Source: Ovis canadensis
Taxonomy: Eukaryota > Chordata > Mammalia > Artiodactyla > Bovidae
Assembly: GCF_042477335.2 (NCBI RefSeq)
Contig: NC_091255.1
Span: 18,454,501-18,518,500 of the forward strand
Length of the DNA stretch: 64,000 nucleotides
Reading direction: 5' to 3'
Position numbers and translations under genes: made by a program. The notes under the pieces are model-generated. The model was given only the letters and a program-made list of their open reading frames with translations, was not told the origin of the DNA and did not search any database. Shown one piece after another: positions 14,201-29,200 of the stretch (position 1 is the stretch's first letter; each line of letters starts with the position of its first letter).

Positions 14201-17200
14201 CCTCAGAATATCATGACTGCTAGGATTTCTCCTCTTAGTTAACCACTGCCCTAAAGGTATCTATATTCTTTCACAATTTCAGAGGCTTCCACAGTTGTTT
14301 ACACATCTAGACTCAATAATTCTTGGTTACAGGTTAAAAAAAGAGGAGCCACAAATTTCCTTTACTATGAGTATAATCTCTCCAATATTCTGTGACCAAA
14401 CTTCCAACACAAAAGGATTCTAAGAATGTAATCCTTAATAATGTAACTATTATACTCTACTATTAGAAATACTATCAGAAAATCTTTTAATAAAATATTC
14501 TGTTAAAAAGATATTTCTTTTGCAGATTACCTTGCCTGCTGAATCAGGATAATTAGTCTTGATTTCATATTCCAGCCTGTACTGAATGTAGTCCAGATCA
14601 GAGTCAGCTTTCTGGAACTAAAGATCAGCATAGATCATTAGTTCACGAACCAAAAGACATTTCACAAAACATGATACTATAGCTATTCTTTCTTTTCTCT
14701 TTATATTTTTAATATTATATATACTAATTTTGAAAATAGGAAAATAGTAAAGTATATTAAACTTCCATCATCTAGAATACCCATGCTCTATTAAGAACTA
14801 ACAATGGCTTCAGGAATTACCACCGCACTCATCAATTAGGCAGTTTTTCTACCTCTGGAAGGATATGTGGTTTCAAGGTAAAGCACAGAACAAATTTATT
14901 TTTAGGGATGCTCAGGCTGTTAACACAATCTGCAATCCTATTAACCAAAGAACTATAAATATGTGCCACACAGGCCAAAACTAGAAGGCTTAAAGAGCCA
15001 TAAATTATACAAGAAAAGCTACATATGACATAATGGCACAGCAGGCCAAATGACCACAATTTATTTAACCTGGGTACTAGCGTGGAACCTTGATCTGCAA
15101 TAAACTTCTAAGGGAGAAAAGGGGGGAAAACTGCCATAGGCTGTAAAATACATGTGTGTTCACATGGAAAAGTTGGGAAGCATATGTATCATTGTTAAAA
15201 GTGGTTTATCTCTGAATGTGACATAGTCTCCAAATTGTTCTTAATTTGGGGGAATTCTGCATCTTTTACAAGCTCTTAAAGCATGTACTGCCTTGAATTT
15301 ATCAGGGAAACAACCGTTTTGAGTTTACTCTGAAAGGTAAAAGGTGATTTCCTCAGGGAAGGTCTTCCATTCCTAGCCCACAGCTGAGGAGACTGCTTTA
15401 GGGAGACAGGGAGACCTTTCTGTCAACTTAAGCTCTGGACTAACGATTGCTTCTTGAAAATGTAAAGCCTTAATGGGAAGGGTAAAACCAACGAAAAGTA
15501 ATTCTCAGATCTAATGAGAAGTGCTATACAGATATTTTTATTATACAAAAAGTAAACCAAGGGTTCTACTTTGGAATGTAGAATAAGAAAAAAAGGTTCT
15601 CAGAAGTTAAAATGCTTTGAAAGTCAGAAGCTTTCATTATTGAACAAAGTTCAGAAAGAGATAAACTAAATCTTCCATCACTAATAATTTCTCATCGTTG
15701 GCCTAAATTTGATCGGAAAACTTTTCAATTAATAACATTCTATTTTTACAACCAAAAACTTTTAGGGTAGAAATAGAAGGGAAAAAAGTCAGTTTTTGTT
15801 TTAAAAAATTTCCCAGGAATCAGTCTGATTTGCATCTCTAACATCAAGGAGTTGCTGAGTCAGAAAAACCAATGTATTAGTTCTTTGCCTAAAAAGTATT
15901 TAAAATGTTTTCCAAAAGTGGAGGCATTTCATTTGTCTTATATACTTGTTACATTAGCTGCCATGATTAAATCTATCAATAATTAGACTTCTTTAAGCAT
16001 ACTATTACTATATATGTATTAATATATGTATATATGTAAAGAAATTCCTGTTGGTATAATTTCCCATATTAAAATATGCTCAAGAATTAACTTTTCCTTC
16101 ACATGTGGATGGAGAGTAGGGGGAGGAAGTGGGAGGAGGACAAATCAACTAAGCAAAGGCTCTAAGCACTGAAGACCTGATCTAATTGCTGCAATAGACC
16201 ACAGTTCTGTAGCTTTATGTATAATTTGAGGTCTTATACAACATTCTAAAGCATAACTTTAAATAAAAGTTGTTTTAACTGTTTTAAACTAACCTAATAG
16301 TTACTACAAAATTCTTAGGATTATGGGATTTGTTACTCCAGGGCTACCTTAAAATAGAATCTCTATTCTAGGAGCCCTTAACCTGATATTCTTAAGCCTA
16401 TATGTTTTTCAACTTGACAGTTTAGCTCTGCTTAAATTTAACTGGCATAATCCCATAGTCCATTTTACAAAGTCTTCTCCTCAGAGGTGGTTTCAGCTAT
16501 GGCTTCATGTAATGCCTGGGGGTCCACAAGGTACTAAAAACCACCAAACAGTACCTAAAAGAAGTGTTCCTTCTTTTAAGTAATTCATAGTTTAATAAGA
16601 TACCAAAGAGTACGCTTCCAATCAACGGCATGATGGAGCCAGCTACATTTTTAGGAATTCTTGTAAGCCAATTGTTAAACAAGAGCATCACTAAAAATTA
16701 AATTATTAAATGTACAACTAAATTATTGAAAAAAATATATACACAAACCCCACAATTTCCTAGTTTTACTATATTTTACTCATCTATGCTCTTGAGGCCT
16801 ATTGTATCTATACAGGAGGAGTATATCACATGCTACTACTGCATGTCTTTCCAGCTCCATTTTCTGTGACATCATGCTGGTAACCTGAAATCAGATAGGG
16901 TGGAAAAACACACAACAGGAAAACTGGCAAATGCTGAAATTCAGGACTTCCCACTTTCACACAAGTGCTGCATTTATACGTACATCACTGCTTCCAAAAA
17001 GTCTTTAAATTTTTTTTCCGTTTCCCCTTTAAGTAATATGCCCATACTTCTCTTCGGAAAATATTTCAGACAACAAACAGAATTTTAAACAGATTTTTAA
17101 ATACAGGGGGTGCAGGGAATAGGGGGTCATTGTTTAACATACGCAGAGTTTAACAATGATGAAGCTCTGGAGATGGACGGTGGCAATGGCTGCACAGTGA

Positions 17201-20200
17201 GAATGCACAGAAGGCTGCTGAGCTCTATTTTGAGTCCACATTTTAAGTGGTTAAAATGGTAAATTTTATGTTATATGTATTTAACCACAATTTTAAAACT
17301 TTTGTTTCGGTTTTTGGTCACGCTTTATGGCACGTGGATGTGGGGTCTTCCTAGACCAGGGATAGAACCAGTGCCCCCTGCATTGGAAGCGTGGACCTTC
17401 ACCACTGGACTACCAGCTAAGTCCAAAACCTCTTTTTAAAATACAGGAAAAACAATGGTTTGAGAGTAGAATGTTACCCTCCTTGAAGAACTGAAGAGAA
17501 TATTTTGTGACAATACCTACGGGAAGTATTTACTTATTAGCAAGTCAGTGGACTATGGCTGGTGAAGTGAAAGTCGCTCAGTCGTGTCCAACTCTTTGCA
17601 ATCCCATGGACTATACAGTCCATGAAATTCTCTAGGCCAGAATACTGGAATGGGTAGCCTTTCCCTTCTCCAGGGAATCTTCCCAACCCAGGGATCAAAC
17701 CCAGGTCTCCCGCCTTGCAGGCAGATTCTTTACCAGCTGAGCCACAAGGAAAGCCCAGGCTATAGATTAAGCAGGGACAAAAAAGGAAAAAGTATGTCAA
17801 AGCAATGTTGAGAAACAGAAAAACAGTGAAGATTCTCTCATCTGAACCCTTCATTTTATAAACAAAGAAAACAGTCTAAGTGACTTCCCTCTACTTCTAT
17901 TTTCATTACTCTTGTTTTTATGTAGTTAGACCGAAGTTATACATGACATCAAAGCCAAAGAGAATCACATAGATGGGGGGAAATGTAAAGACTACCCAAC
18001 ATTAAATGGAAAGTTGGGTTTTTTGTTTTAAATCTGCACTTAGTCCATTAAAAAAAATCTCTCTAAATACAACCTGCTAGTATGGTACTGAAAAAAAGAA
18101 AATAAGAGGATTGAGATACATGGCAGAAATTCTAACCCTGGTCTCATTAACAGTTATGTGGTCTCCAGTATCTGCTGTCGCTTTGAGTCTCTCCTATTAA
18201 ATGAGAGAGCTGGAAATCTACTCTCTTCCAACAATAAAACTCTATTATTTCATTATACTACAATAAAACAAGGTTTATCAAAATGTTAAAATTAAGAAAA
18301 GTGTTTCTTCTAATATATAAAAATTCAACATTTTAGTTTCAGATTTTAATGTCTGTATTAAAAACTAGCTTCTACTATTTTATTCCTAAACGAAAACAAC
18401 TGTTGCTTCAGTTTCAGCTACATTGTTTCTGCAACCTGCCCATTGTTCTTCCCAAACACCAAAACCCTATAAGCAATATTGCACTACTCAGAGCTATTTA
18501 CACAGCAGAGACAATATCGATAGGGTTCTAGGATCTGGTAATAAACAGGAAAATTTTCAGTTACACTGTAGGAAATTTACTAACCAATTATGACAGCCTC
18601 CAAAACTCATTAGTGTCTGATTAATAGAACCAAATGATATTGCTGAACTTCATTCACAACCCTTCTCAATTATAAATTAGATTCTGGGAAGTCTTGAAAA
18701 ACAGTGTAGTTGCTATTTAATTAGTTTTAGCTATCTGCCTTATTTTTAGGCATATTAGAATATTTAAAATGTGAATTTTTTTAAAGCCCAAGACATTCAT
18801 ATTTCATATTCACAGTTTTCCTCTAACTCAGTAATAAAAATAAATGGAAAAAGTTTTATATCAGTCCCAAAAGTGGTAAATAAAAATAGGCAATTTAGCT
18901 GGGAAAAGTCCATGGAAATCAATGTTAAGCCCCAAAGACAACCAAATTACATCCTGACAACTGGATATCCTTGGAAACAGACTGTGGTTGTACAGAAGAA
19001 ACCATACGAACAAGTAAAAGAACAATTTAGGAAATAATTTAGTTTTAAAGAGCATGCCCTGTATTTCACAAGTATATACCATTCTGTAGTACTAGTTTTT
19101 ATATTACATACCACTAAAATATTTGACAGCAGGATATAATTGCAGTACAGTTTAAAAAATATTTCCTCTTTACAAACAACCCACAGATTCCCAGTGCCAC
19201 AATAATGCTCCCTTTCAGAAGGACCAGCTCCAAACACATCCTCTTGTGAGAAAGCCTGTCTCAACAGCATCGAAACACAGGAAAACGAAGGGTCTTGCCT
19301 ATGATGAGAGGAGTTGGTAGAGGTATATTCTGGACTCAGCAGCTAAGCTTAGAAATACATTTTCCTTAGACACGTTTTAAGGGAGAATTAGGTATCTGAA
19401 TACTCCTAGATGTAGGTTAGCTGTATTATCAACCAAAGAATCTGCTTAAAGCACGCCTTTCCTTGCATTTTCCTCTCTCCAGTAGATTTAGAAACACCTT
19501 TATCTACTTTCATTTTTCCTTTCATGGCTGAGGCTTCTCGTTTCATGTCTTATATTACAATCATTTATTTGCATGGCAGTGTCCCCATTTTGATTTCAAG
19601 TCTCTTGCTGGCAAGACCCTTGTCTTTCCACTTTTATATCCCGAGTTTTTAACATACAGACCAATGTTCAATGACAAAAGGGAACAGATATAAGTTCACT
19701 CACTTGAAAGAATAGCCAGGGAATCCAACCACCCTCTAAAGCCTGTTTTAAGAAGAAATATTCCAAGCTCTTAACAAGATGAGGGCCACTTCTAATGTCT
19801 ACACAATCACAATTGTTTTGTTGTCTATTTCTGCTAGAGAGCTATTATCCAGTCTCTTCCAGACAGAACAAACACATGTCTATGCTTGTCTGAAACAGAG
19901 AAGCAGCAATATGCACAAGCACCCAGTTACATGTTGTTTCAGGCAAATAACATCAAAGCAGAAGCAAGCATGAAGTTTCAGGCATATCAGTTCCTAATCT
20001 GCAGGCTTTTATGGGACAATTATGAGGGTAGCACACATAAGGCTGATTTTATCAGTTAAAGTAGTCTACTGAACTTTTTTTTAAAGTTTTCAGGATCTTA
20101 GGTTATTTATGTTAACTGTGCTATGGATATATACTGGACTACAAGGAACAGATTTTCATAATATATAGAATGAACCTGGTTTAGAAAAAAAAACAGTTAA

Positions 20201-23200
20201 AAATATACCTACAACAGAATAATAAACAACATAGTCTTTTTAAAAAATTATTTATTGTTTGGCTGTGCTGGGTCTTTTGTTGCTGTACGCAGGCTTTCTC
20301 TAGTTGAGGCAAGTGGGGACGACCCTGCCTTGCAGGGTGCTGGCTTCTCTTGCTGCAGGGCACAGGCCCTAGGCACACAGGCTTCAGCAGTTGCAGCACA
20401 TGGGCTCAGAAGTTGTGGCACATGGGCTTAGCTGTTCCTCGGCATGCGGAATCTTCCCAGACCAGGGCTCAAACCCGAGTCCCCTGTGGATTCTTAAACC
20501 ACAGGATCACCAAGGAAGCCCCTACAACATAGTCTTAATTGTCTTGGAATTGTCAGGTCTTTCTCTCCTTTTGCATATCTGTCTTCTAATTAAATTACAA
20601 TGAATATGTATTACATGTATAATAACTATTTTTTTAAGCGTACAGTTAGCTCAGTGGTAAAGAATCCACCTGCCAAGGCAGAAGGTGTAGGGTTGAATCC
20701 CTGGATTAGGAAGATCCCCGGGAGAAAACAGTGGCAACCCACTCCAGGATTCTTGCCTGGAAAATCCAGTGGACAGAGGAGCCTGGCTTAGAGTCCTTGA
20801 AGACACAAAGAGCTGGACACGATGGAGTGACCAAACATGCATACGCCCACATTCTGCATACTGCCATTCTTAAAGATTCTTAGTTTCTCAATGCCTGTGA
20901 AATTACTTTCAGCTCTTAGTTTGATTCTTAACAAAAATTTACACTCTCCATATGTACATGTATAACTGATTCACTCTGCTGTACAGGGGAAACTAATGCA
21001 ACATTGTAAATCAATAAATACTCCAGTAAAATTTTTAAAAATTTAAATTTTCTCACTGAAACTTCACATTTTACACCGCAGCCACACTAAATTTCACTGT
21101 TTGGTTTTTTTTTTTTGGTAATTTACGTTTTTCGATCACTTTATGTTGTTTTACTTCGGCTGCTCTGGGTCTTCTTGTGGAACAAGGGTTCTAGAGCTTG
21201 TGGGCTTCTCTGGTTGCTGTGGGCAGGATGCCTTAGTTGTCCCTCAGCATGTAGGATCTTAGTTCCCTGACCAGGGATGGAACCTGCGTCTCCTGCATTG
21301 GAAGGCAGATTCTTAACCACTGGTCTGCCTGGAAGTTGCCTCACTGTTATTTTTAAAAATCATTACTCTCTAGCAGCGCCTGGTAAATAGCATGCTCTTC
21401 AGTTCAGTTCAGTCGCTCAGTCGTGTCTGACTCTTTGCGACCCCATGGACTGCAGCACGCCAGGCTTCCCTCTCTATCACCAATTCCCGGCGCTGACTCA
21501 AACTCATGTCCATCGAGTTGGTGATGTCTTAAATATATATTTATATGTAATATATAGAGAATAATATTGTGTAATGGGATATAATATTGTTTAGTATGTA
21601 TATATCAATACTGATGATATACTGTCTTCAGAGTATAAAGTCAGAATGTCATCAAATATGACAAAACAGGTACATTCCTAAATTGCAGACCATAGTTAGA
21701 ATAATGTAAATGCCTATGGCAAAAACTTAGTATAATCTTGAGGGAATACATCTTTGGTAGCAATTTTTACACAATCTGTATAAAAGGATGCAAGATTAAT
21801 GATGTCTCATCATTTAATGTCAAATCACTTCAACCTCTGAATAGCAGATATCCCGTGATCTTATTGAGGCAAGGTTCTATAAATCCCCTCTTGATATCTG
21901 GCAATTTCATGTATCTGTCTACATTATTCTGGTGAGAAAAAGCTCCTTTAAGGATCCATAACCTAAAGAAAAAAAATGAATAACTGTCACTGCGAATTGT
22001 AACTTGTCTTAGTGTCAACAATAAAGCAACAAAGCAGATTGCCAACTAAACGGAACCTGTGAACTCCTAAAGATTGGGGATAAGGGGCTGAGTACAGTAT
22101 GTATCTAAGTTCCAAGAGATAATCTGCTTTTTTTTAATTAAAAAAAAAAAAAAGTCATTGCTTTTGAGATCCAAATGCTAAGCATATTGCCTGAACATAT
22201 AAAAAGCAAGAGAACTGTCCCTTCTCTTTCTTTTTAACTTTGATTTACAAAGTCCTTTTTTAAAACCTTTTATCATAAGTACAGCTGATTTACAATGTTA
22301 CAGTAGTTTCAGGTGTACAGCAAAGTGAATCAGTTATACATATATTCACTTTTTTTTTTAGATTATTTTCCCATCTAGGCCATTACAAAGTATTGAGTAG
22401 AGTTCCCTCTGCTATACAGCAAATTCTTATTAGTTATCTATTTTATATATTATAGTGTGTATATGACAATCCCAATCTCTCAATTTATCGCTTCCCTCTA
22501 CCCTTATCCCCTGGTAACCATAAGTTTGTCATCTACATCTGTACGACTTCTAGTAAATTGTAGTCGTAAATTGTCCCTTCCCCAGAGAATAAAACAAAGA
22601 TTAAATCTGGATTTCTGCAAGTTTTCATAACAAATATGCTTTTATATAAGAGAGGAATCTCTTTTGAAATTATCTTCTACCTCTTCCCACTCACCCAGTG
22701 CAAATATATGTATTTATCTGAATTATCTATGTACTAGGCTAAAAGACTATAGAAGACAAAGATTATATTTGTTCAGACACAGCACCTTGTACTTCTTGCT
22801 TCATGTAGATTTTTTGTGATTTATGTGTCTCTCCTCATGGCTCATATATTAAACTTTGCTTAGCACAGTTCCTCATACACAGTAGGTATAAGAAGTTGTA
22901 ACTGGTAATTATTTGACCAATAAATATGACAATCTAATGTACTCTGTTCATAACTGTATGAAAATGCATTCTGAAAGGGCGTTTGACACATAAAATACAG
23001 GACACTCAGTTAAACCTGAATCTCAGATAAACAATAAAAAAAATTTTCTAAGTACATCCCATGCAATATTTGGACATAACTATACTAAAAAATTTCCTAT
23101 TGCCTATTTGAAATTCAAATTTAACTGGGCATCTTTTCTGTTTTCTTTGGCCAGACAGCTTGTGGGATCTGTTTTCAACCAGGGATTGAACCCAGGACCT

Positions 23201-26200
23201 TGGTAGTGAGAGCACAGAATCTTTTTTTTTTTAATTTATTTATTTATTGAAGGACAATTACTTTACAGAATTTTGTTGTTTTCTGTCAAACCGCAACATG
23301 AATCAGCCATAGGTGTACAAATATCCCCTCCCTTTTGAACTTCCCTCCCATATCCCTCCCCTCCCACCCCTCTATGTTAATATAGAGCTCCTGTTTGAGT
23401 TTCCTGAGCCATACAGCAAATTCCTGTTGGCTATCTATTTTCCATATAGTAATATGTTTCCATGTTACTCTCTCCATACATCTCACTCTCTCCTCCCCTC
23501 TCCCCATGTCCATAAGTCTATTCTCTATGTCTGTTTCTCCACTGCTGCCCTGCAAATAAATTCTTCAGTATCATCTTTCTAGATTCCGTATATATGTGTT
23601 AGAATACAATATTTATCTTTCTCTTTCTGACTTACTTCACTCTGTATAATAGGCTCTAGGTTCATCCACTTCATTAGAACTGACTCAAATGCATTCTTTT
23701 TTATGGCTGAGTAACATTCCATTGTGTATATGTACCACTTCTTTACCCATTCATCTGTCGATGGACATCTAGGTTGCTTCCATGTTCTAGCTATTGTCAA
23801 CAGTGCTGCAATGAACAATGGGATACATGTGTCTCTTAATTTTGGTTTCCTCAGGGTATATGCCTAGGAGTGGGATTGCTGCATCATATGGTGCTTTTAT
23901 TCCTCGTTTTTTAAGGAATCTCCATACTGTCTTCCATAGTGGCTGTATCAATTTACATTCCCACCATCAGTGCAAAAGTGTTCCCTTTTCTCCAACCCTC
24001 TCTAGCATTTATTGTTTGTAGACTTTTGGATGATGGCCATCCTGACCTATGTGAGGTAATATCTCATTGTAGTTTTGATTTGCATTTCTCTAATAATGAG
24101 CAATGTTGAGCATCGTTTCATATGTTTGTTAGTCATCTGTATGTCTTCTTTGGAGAAATTTCTGTTTAGGTCTTTTTCCCAGTTTTTGACTGGGTTGTTT
24201 GTTTTTCTGGTAATAGTTGTATAAGCTGCTTATTATATATTTTGGAAATTAATCCTTTGTCAGTTGTTTCATTTGGAGAGCATGGAATCTTAACCACTGG
24301 CCCACCAGGGAATTCCCAGACAATTTATATTTTCATTTACTAAGTCTGACAACCCTAAATTGAGGTATCCCTAAATGTCATCAAGCTCAGGACCAGAAAG
24401 AGAAACCTGCACAGAACCATCCCTTTACATGCTTTACCCTTGGTTACTCATTAAGGTCAAACACAATGTTTCTTTTACTTGTGAGATAATATTAACACAC
24501 AACTAGACTGCACTGAGGAGACGGCAATGGCACCCCACTCCAGTACTCTTGCCTGGAAAATCCCATGGATGGAGGAGCCTGGTAGGCTGCAGTCCATGGG
24601 GTCGCTAAGAGTCGGACACGACTGAGTAACTTCACTTTCACTTTTCATTTTCATGCATTGGAGAAGGAAATGGCAACCCACTCCAGTGTCCTTGCCTGGA
24701 GAATCCCAGGGACAGCGGAGCCTGATGGGCTGCCGTCTATGGGGTTGCACGGAGTCGGACACGACTGAAGCGACTTAGCAGCAGCAGCAGCAGCAGACTA
24801 CACTGCTAAAAATGGATGAGACAACATGCTAGCAAAAGGATACAGTAAGTTTTGGCAGCCTAGATTAAAGGAGCACACTTCAAAACTGGAACCTGAAACT
24901 CAGTGGCTTAAAAACGACAAATCATCTATTCTCATGAATCTGCCGCTTGACTGGGTTCAAGTGCTCTAGGCTCGGCTAAGTTGATGACTCTCTTCCTGAC
25001 TGCAGTTCTGTGAGTTGCCTGGTAAGATTTCACTCCAGGTCATACATCCTCCTTGAACAAGCCTTATAAATAAATAGGGCAATAAAGACTACAGTACACA
25101 AAAATCAGTATATAATGATCCGGTCAGAAGGCACTAAATTTCCCTATAACTTACCCAAAACCGGAGATGTTTATATGGAAATTTTTTTTTAATTAAGGAA
25201 CACAGGTTCATGATTACCACAGAACGTGAATATTTAATAATTTTAGATGTTTAGGAATGTTATAGAGCGTGGTGAAGGTTTTCAACTTAATAGCTACAAT
25301 TTATTTTACTGGTTCTTCATCTCAACCTTCTTGCTCCCCGTTTCAACCATCTCGACGCTGTGCTGAGCCACGTGCAGTCTCCCTCACGTGAGTAGCACCT
25401 CTGGACTTGAACATGCACTGTTTCCTCTGCCTGGAACATTTCCCGTTCCCTTCACTGGCTAATCCCTACTCATCCTTCCAATCTCAGATTATATCTCACC
25501 TCTAACAAGACACCAGGTTAGGTGCCTCTTTCCAATGTACCTCCTGGAACTAGAACTACTGAGCCCACGTGCTGCAGCTACTGCAGCCTACACCCCTATG
25601 CTCCACAACCGTGAGAAGCCGCCACGCGCGGCACCAGAGAGAAAGTGCATGCAAAGCAATGGAGACCGGTACAGTCAATAATAAAGACAAATAAAAATTT
25701 GGAAAAATGAGAACAAAACAATGAACCAAGGACTAACGTATTTAAACTTTTAAATGCTATACATTAAGATAAATTAGAAGTATAACCTTCTGAAATATAA
25801 TTAAGAATACATTTTATCTAGGATATTCTTTTTAAAAAATATTTCTTTATTCATTTGGCTGTACCAGGTCTTAGTCGCAAGGCATAGGTTCATCAATCCT
25901 TCTTGCGGTCTTTAATTTCAGCATGTGGGATTTAGTTCCCTGACCAGGGACCGAACTCAGGCCCCCTGCAGTGCAGAGTGCAGAGCCGTTGCCTCTGGAC
26001 CACCAGGGAAGTCCGTATCTGGGATATTCTTAACCATGAATCTTTGCTTATGTTTGACTAACAAAGTTTTTTGTATGTTTTAAAACTTTTACTTTGCTCC
26101 AAGGAAGAAGAAAAGTCTTCAAATTAGCAGTTTTGTCTTTTAGTCCCTCCCCATGTAATATCTTTCATTACTAAAATATACCAAATTCTAGGACTTCCCT

Positions 26201-29200
26201 GGAGGTCCGCTGGTTAGGCCTCTGCACTTCCACTGCAGGGGCACAGGTTCAGTCCCACATGCCATGCAGCATGGCCAAGACAAACAAAGCACACACTTCC
26301 ACCCACTGCTCGAAGAGCCCACAAGTGACCAGCAGGAAATTAAAACCAAAGAAGAGGAAAACAGCTACACTTGAAGCCAGGTAAGGTAATTCAGAAAGGG
26401 ATTTTATAAATAAAATTTAGAATAAAGTGGTTTCATGTGAGCAATCGTGTTCTTCATTCCCTACAAATAATGTCCTTGTGTTCATTCCTAACATCTCAGT
26501 ATCTTTCTTTCCTGTTATCTATTCTCCTAGCCATCTTTTAAGGATATTTGCCTAACAAACAGCTTAATTTTTTTCTGAAAGTCAATGTATTTACAACACA
26601 CATTATATAATTACTATTCTTGTTCTACTTTTAAGATACAGAACACCAATAGAAATCACACTAGGCTATAAAAGAAATTAAGTAAGACCTGTATCAGAAG
26701 GGTATCAGAAGAATGTTCATGTATCAGAAGATTCAATATTGTTAAGACAGCGAGAAAGCAAATAGATAAAATTAAAGGAATTCTGTATTAATACAAAGAC
26801 AAAACTCAATTTAAAAATAGACAAAAGATTTTAACACATATTCACTAAAGATATACCAACTTTGAATAAGCACATGAAAAGATGTTCAACATCATTAAGG
26901 AAATGCAAATTAGGACTACGGTGAGTTACCACTACACACTTACTAGAACGGCTAAAATGAAGGCTGACAATATTAACTAAATGTTTGTGAGGATTCGGAG
27001 AAACTAGAACCCTAAGACAGAGCTTTGAAAAAGATTTTAGCAGTTTCTTATTAAGATCATACTTTTATGATGCTGCCCAACAGAAACAAAAACATTATGT
27101 CCATAAAAGACTTGTATTACAATGTTTAAACAACTTTATTCATAATAGGCAAATTCTGGAAATAAAATCACGGGCATAATCTGGTGAACAGATAAATAAT
27201 TTCTGATATTCTAAACAACAGAATGCTACTCATCAATAAAAATGGTGCAACTACTAATACATACATACAATGTGGGTGAATCTTAAAAGCATTATGCTAA
27301 GTGCAAAAAGCCAGACACAAAAGACTTGACGCTTTGTGTATATAATTTCATTTTTATGAACTTCTAGGAAAGACAAAACTGGAGATTGGTGGTTGCCAGA
27401 GAGTTTGGGAGGAGGTTTATTGCAAAGGGTTATAAGAGTAATTTTTATGGCATATCATAACTGTGGTGGTGGTTACATGACTATACATGTGTCAAAACTC
27501 ATCAAACTGTACAACTAGAACTGTTGAGTTTTACTCTATGTAATTATATCTCAAACTGATTACAAAAAAAGAAGTGATAGATTCACATTTTATTGTATCT
27601 CACAATTACAAAAAGAACCTTAAAACATGCATTCTAAAGTTTTAAACTCAAGCATTTATTAAACAATACACAAAATTAACACCAATTAAGATGAGGCAGG
27701 TTACCAGAGGAAATATACAACGGAGATTGTTTTCATCACTTTCTAATTCACCTTCAAACTCAATAAAACCTGAGACTAGGCAGAGCCTATCCAAATCTAT
27801 AGCAGAAAGAATCAAATAACAAAGTACTACGTGTTTAGACAAGTCATAATGACATTAGCTATAAAATGTATTTTCTCGATGTGGTTCATAATGCATTACA
27901 GTGGTGAATTTTTAATTATTTGAAAATTTATTTTTTCAAATTATTACTTTCTAAAACATATACTCTTGGTAATAAAGTTACAGTTTTCAGCAACACAGGT
28001 TGTGGTAAATTACTCACAGACACTGAAGAAAGATGTAAGGCAAGAATCAAAATTCTGGTGTATGTTCTGCTTTCAGATGCTTTGACAATACTATTGCACT
28101 GCTAGCTGTAAAGTACAGTAGTGCAATAAAGTCAGAGCATTCGTTAGCAGTAATAGGTAGGAAAGACATAAAAGCATCTTGCATCAGTTGAAGCTTCAGT
28201 GTGAGAAGAATACAAAGAAGGGCTGCCACTTGGGACAGAAGATATCTAAAACCTAAGAACATTTATATCAATGTCAAAAAAAAAAAAGACTAGGATTTAA
28301 ATATCAAAGTGGTATTTTTTTTACAACTAACCTATGATTAATACTCAAACTGAAACATGCGCAGATATAGAAAGGGATTTTGTAAATAAGTCATAAGCTG
28401 TGTAAGTTATTAACATGAGTATTGTTAATACCTTAGAACTGGTATTAACAGAACAGCTTATAGTTACTACTAAGGCAAAGTTGTGAAAATATTTCTGTTC
28501 TGCTGAGAGGTGCTGGTTAGTGCCCCCATAGCAACTGACTGATGAACTGTCACATGAAACAATAAGATTACCAAAGAAAACAAATGAAAAGTAAAATAAG
28601 TTTCCCAATTTCTATAAACCCAATCTATCTCTCTGGAATCTAAACTACAATACAAAAAGCATTTGCCTATCTCAAGAGTTTACAGACTTTCAGGAAATCA
28701 TTATGTCATAAACAGGATACTATTAGCACTACTTAACCGAATGCTATGAAAGGGAATTTTAACATTTCAGTAAACCCCTGAAACATCTTAAATATAAAAT
28801 TTCCTTCAAGCTGATAAAAATCAAAGAGAAAATAGTAATGGGAGGAGAAGACTCTTGAGATTCAAGAATCAGATTTCCTTGTATTCAAGCCAATTAACAT
28901 CCTAACCTTTAAAATGGTAAGAAACCATTCTGAAGTCAGATGTCCACCCAGAAATAGAATAATATCATAGTATTATAATACCTTTTGTGCATAATCACTA
29001 GCCTTATCACAAAAGAAGGACACTAGACAAATAACACTAAAGCAAAAAGTGAAGGGAAGAAAGTTAGAGAACAAAGATTACCCTACAATGAGCTTATTCC
29101 TCCATTAATAATGAGGATTGATGCAAAAACACTTTCCATTATTTTTAACCAACCTTCCCTTAAGTGATCCAGGTCAGCTACTTGCTTGGATAAGCCTAAG

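Larger units (their letters stand above)
6921..14530 (-). other. SKA2: SKA2 intron 2
   Basis: 7.6-kb intron, about half repeats: Bov-A2 (7186-7460), L1 copies (8360-9102, 9540-9820, 9828-13200, 13215-13540) and a BovB copy nested inside L1 (11761-12979). Unique stretches at 7460-8330 and 13540-14530 show no coding signal. Confidence 0.85.

Noticed and set aside
18771-19037. 88-codon plus-strand ORF near mir-454
   Set aside because: No recognised domain, antisense to the SKA2 intron, and composition typical of AT-rich intron.
27900-28060. Possible third hairpin next to mir-301a
   Set aside because: No arm pairing comparable to the two known hairpins was seen by eye.
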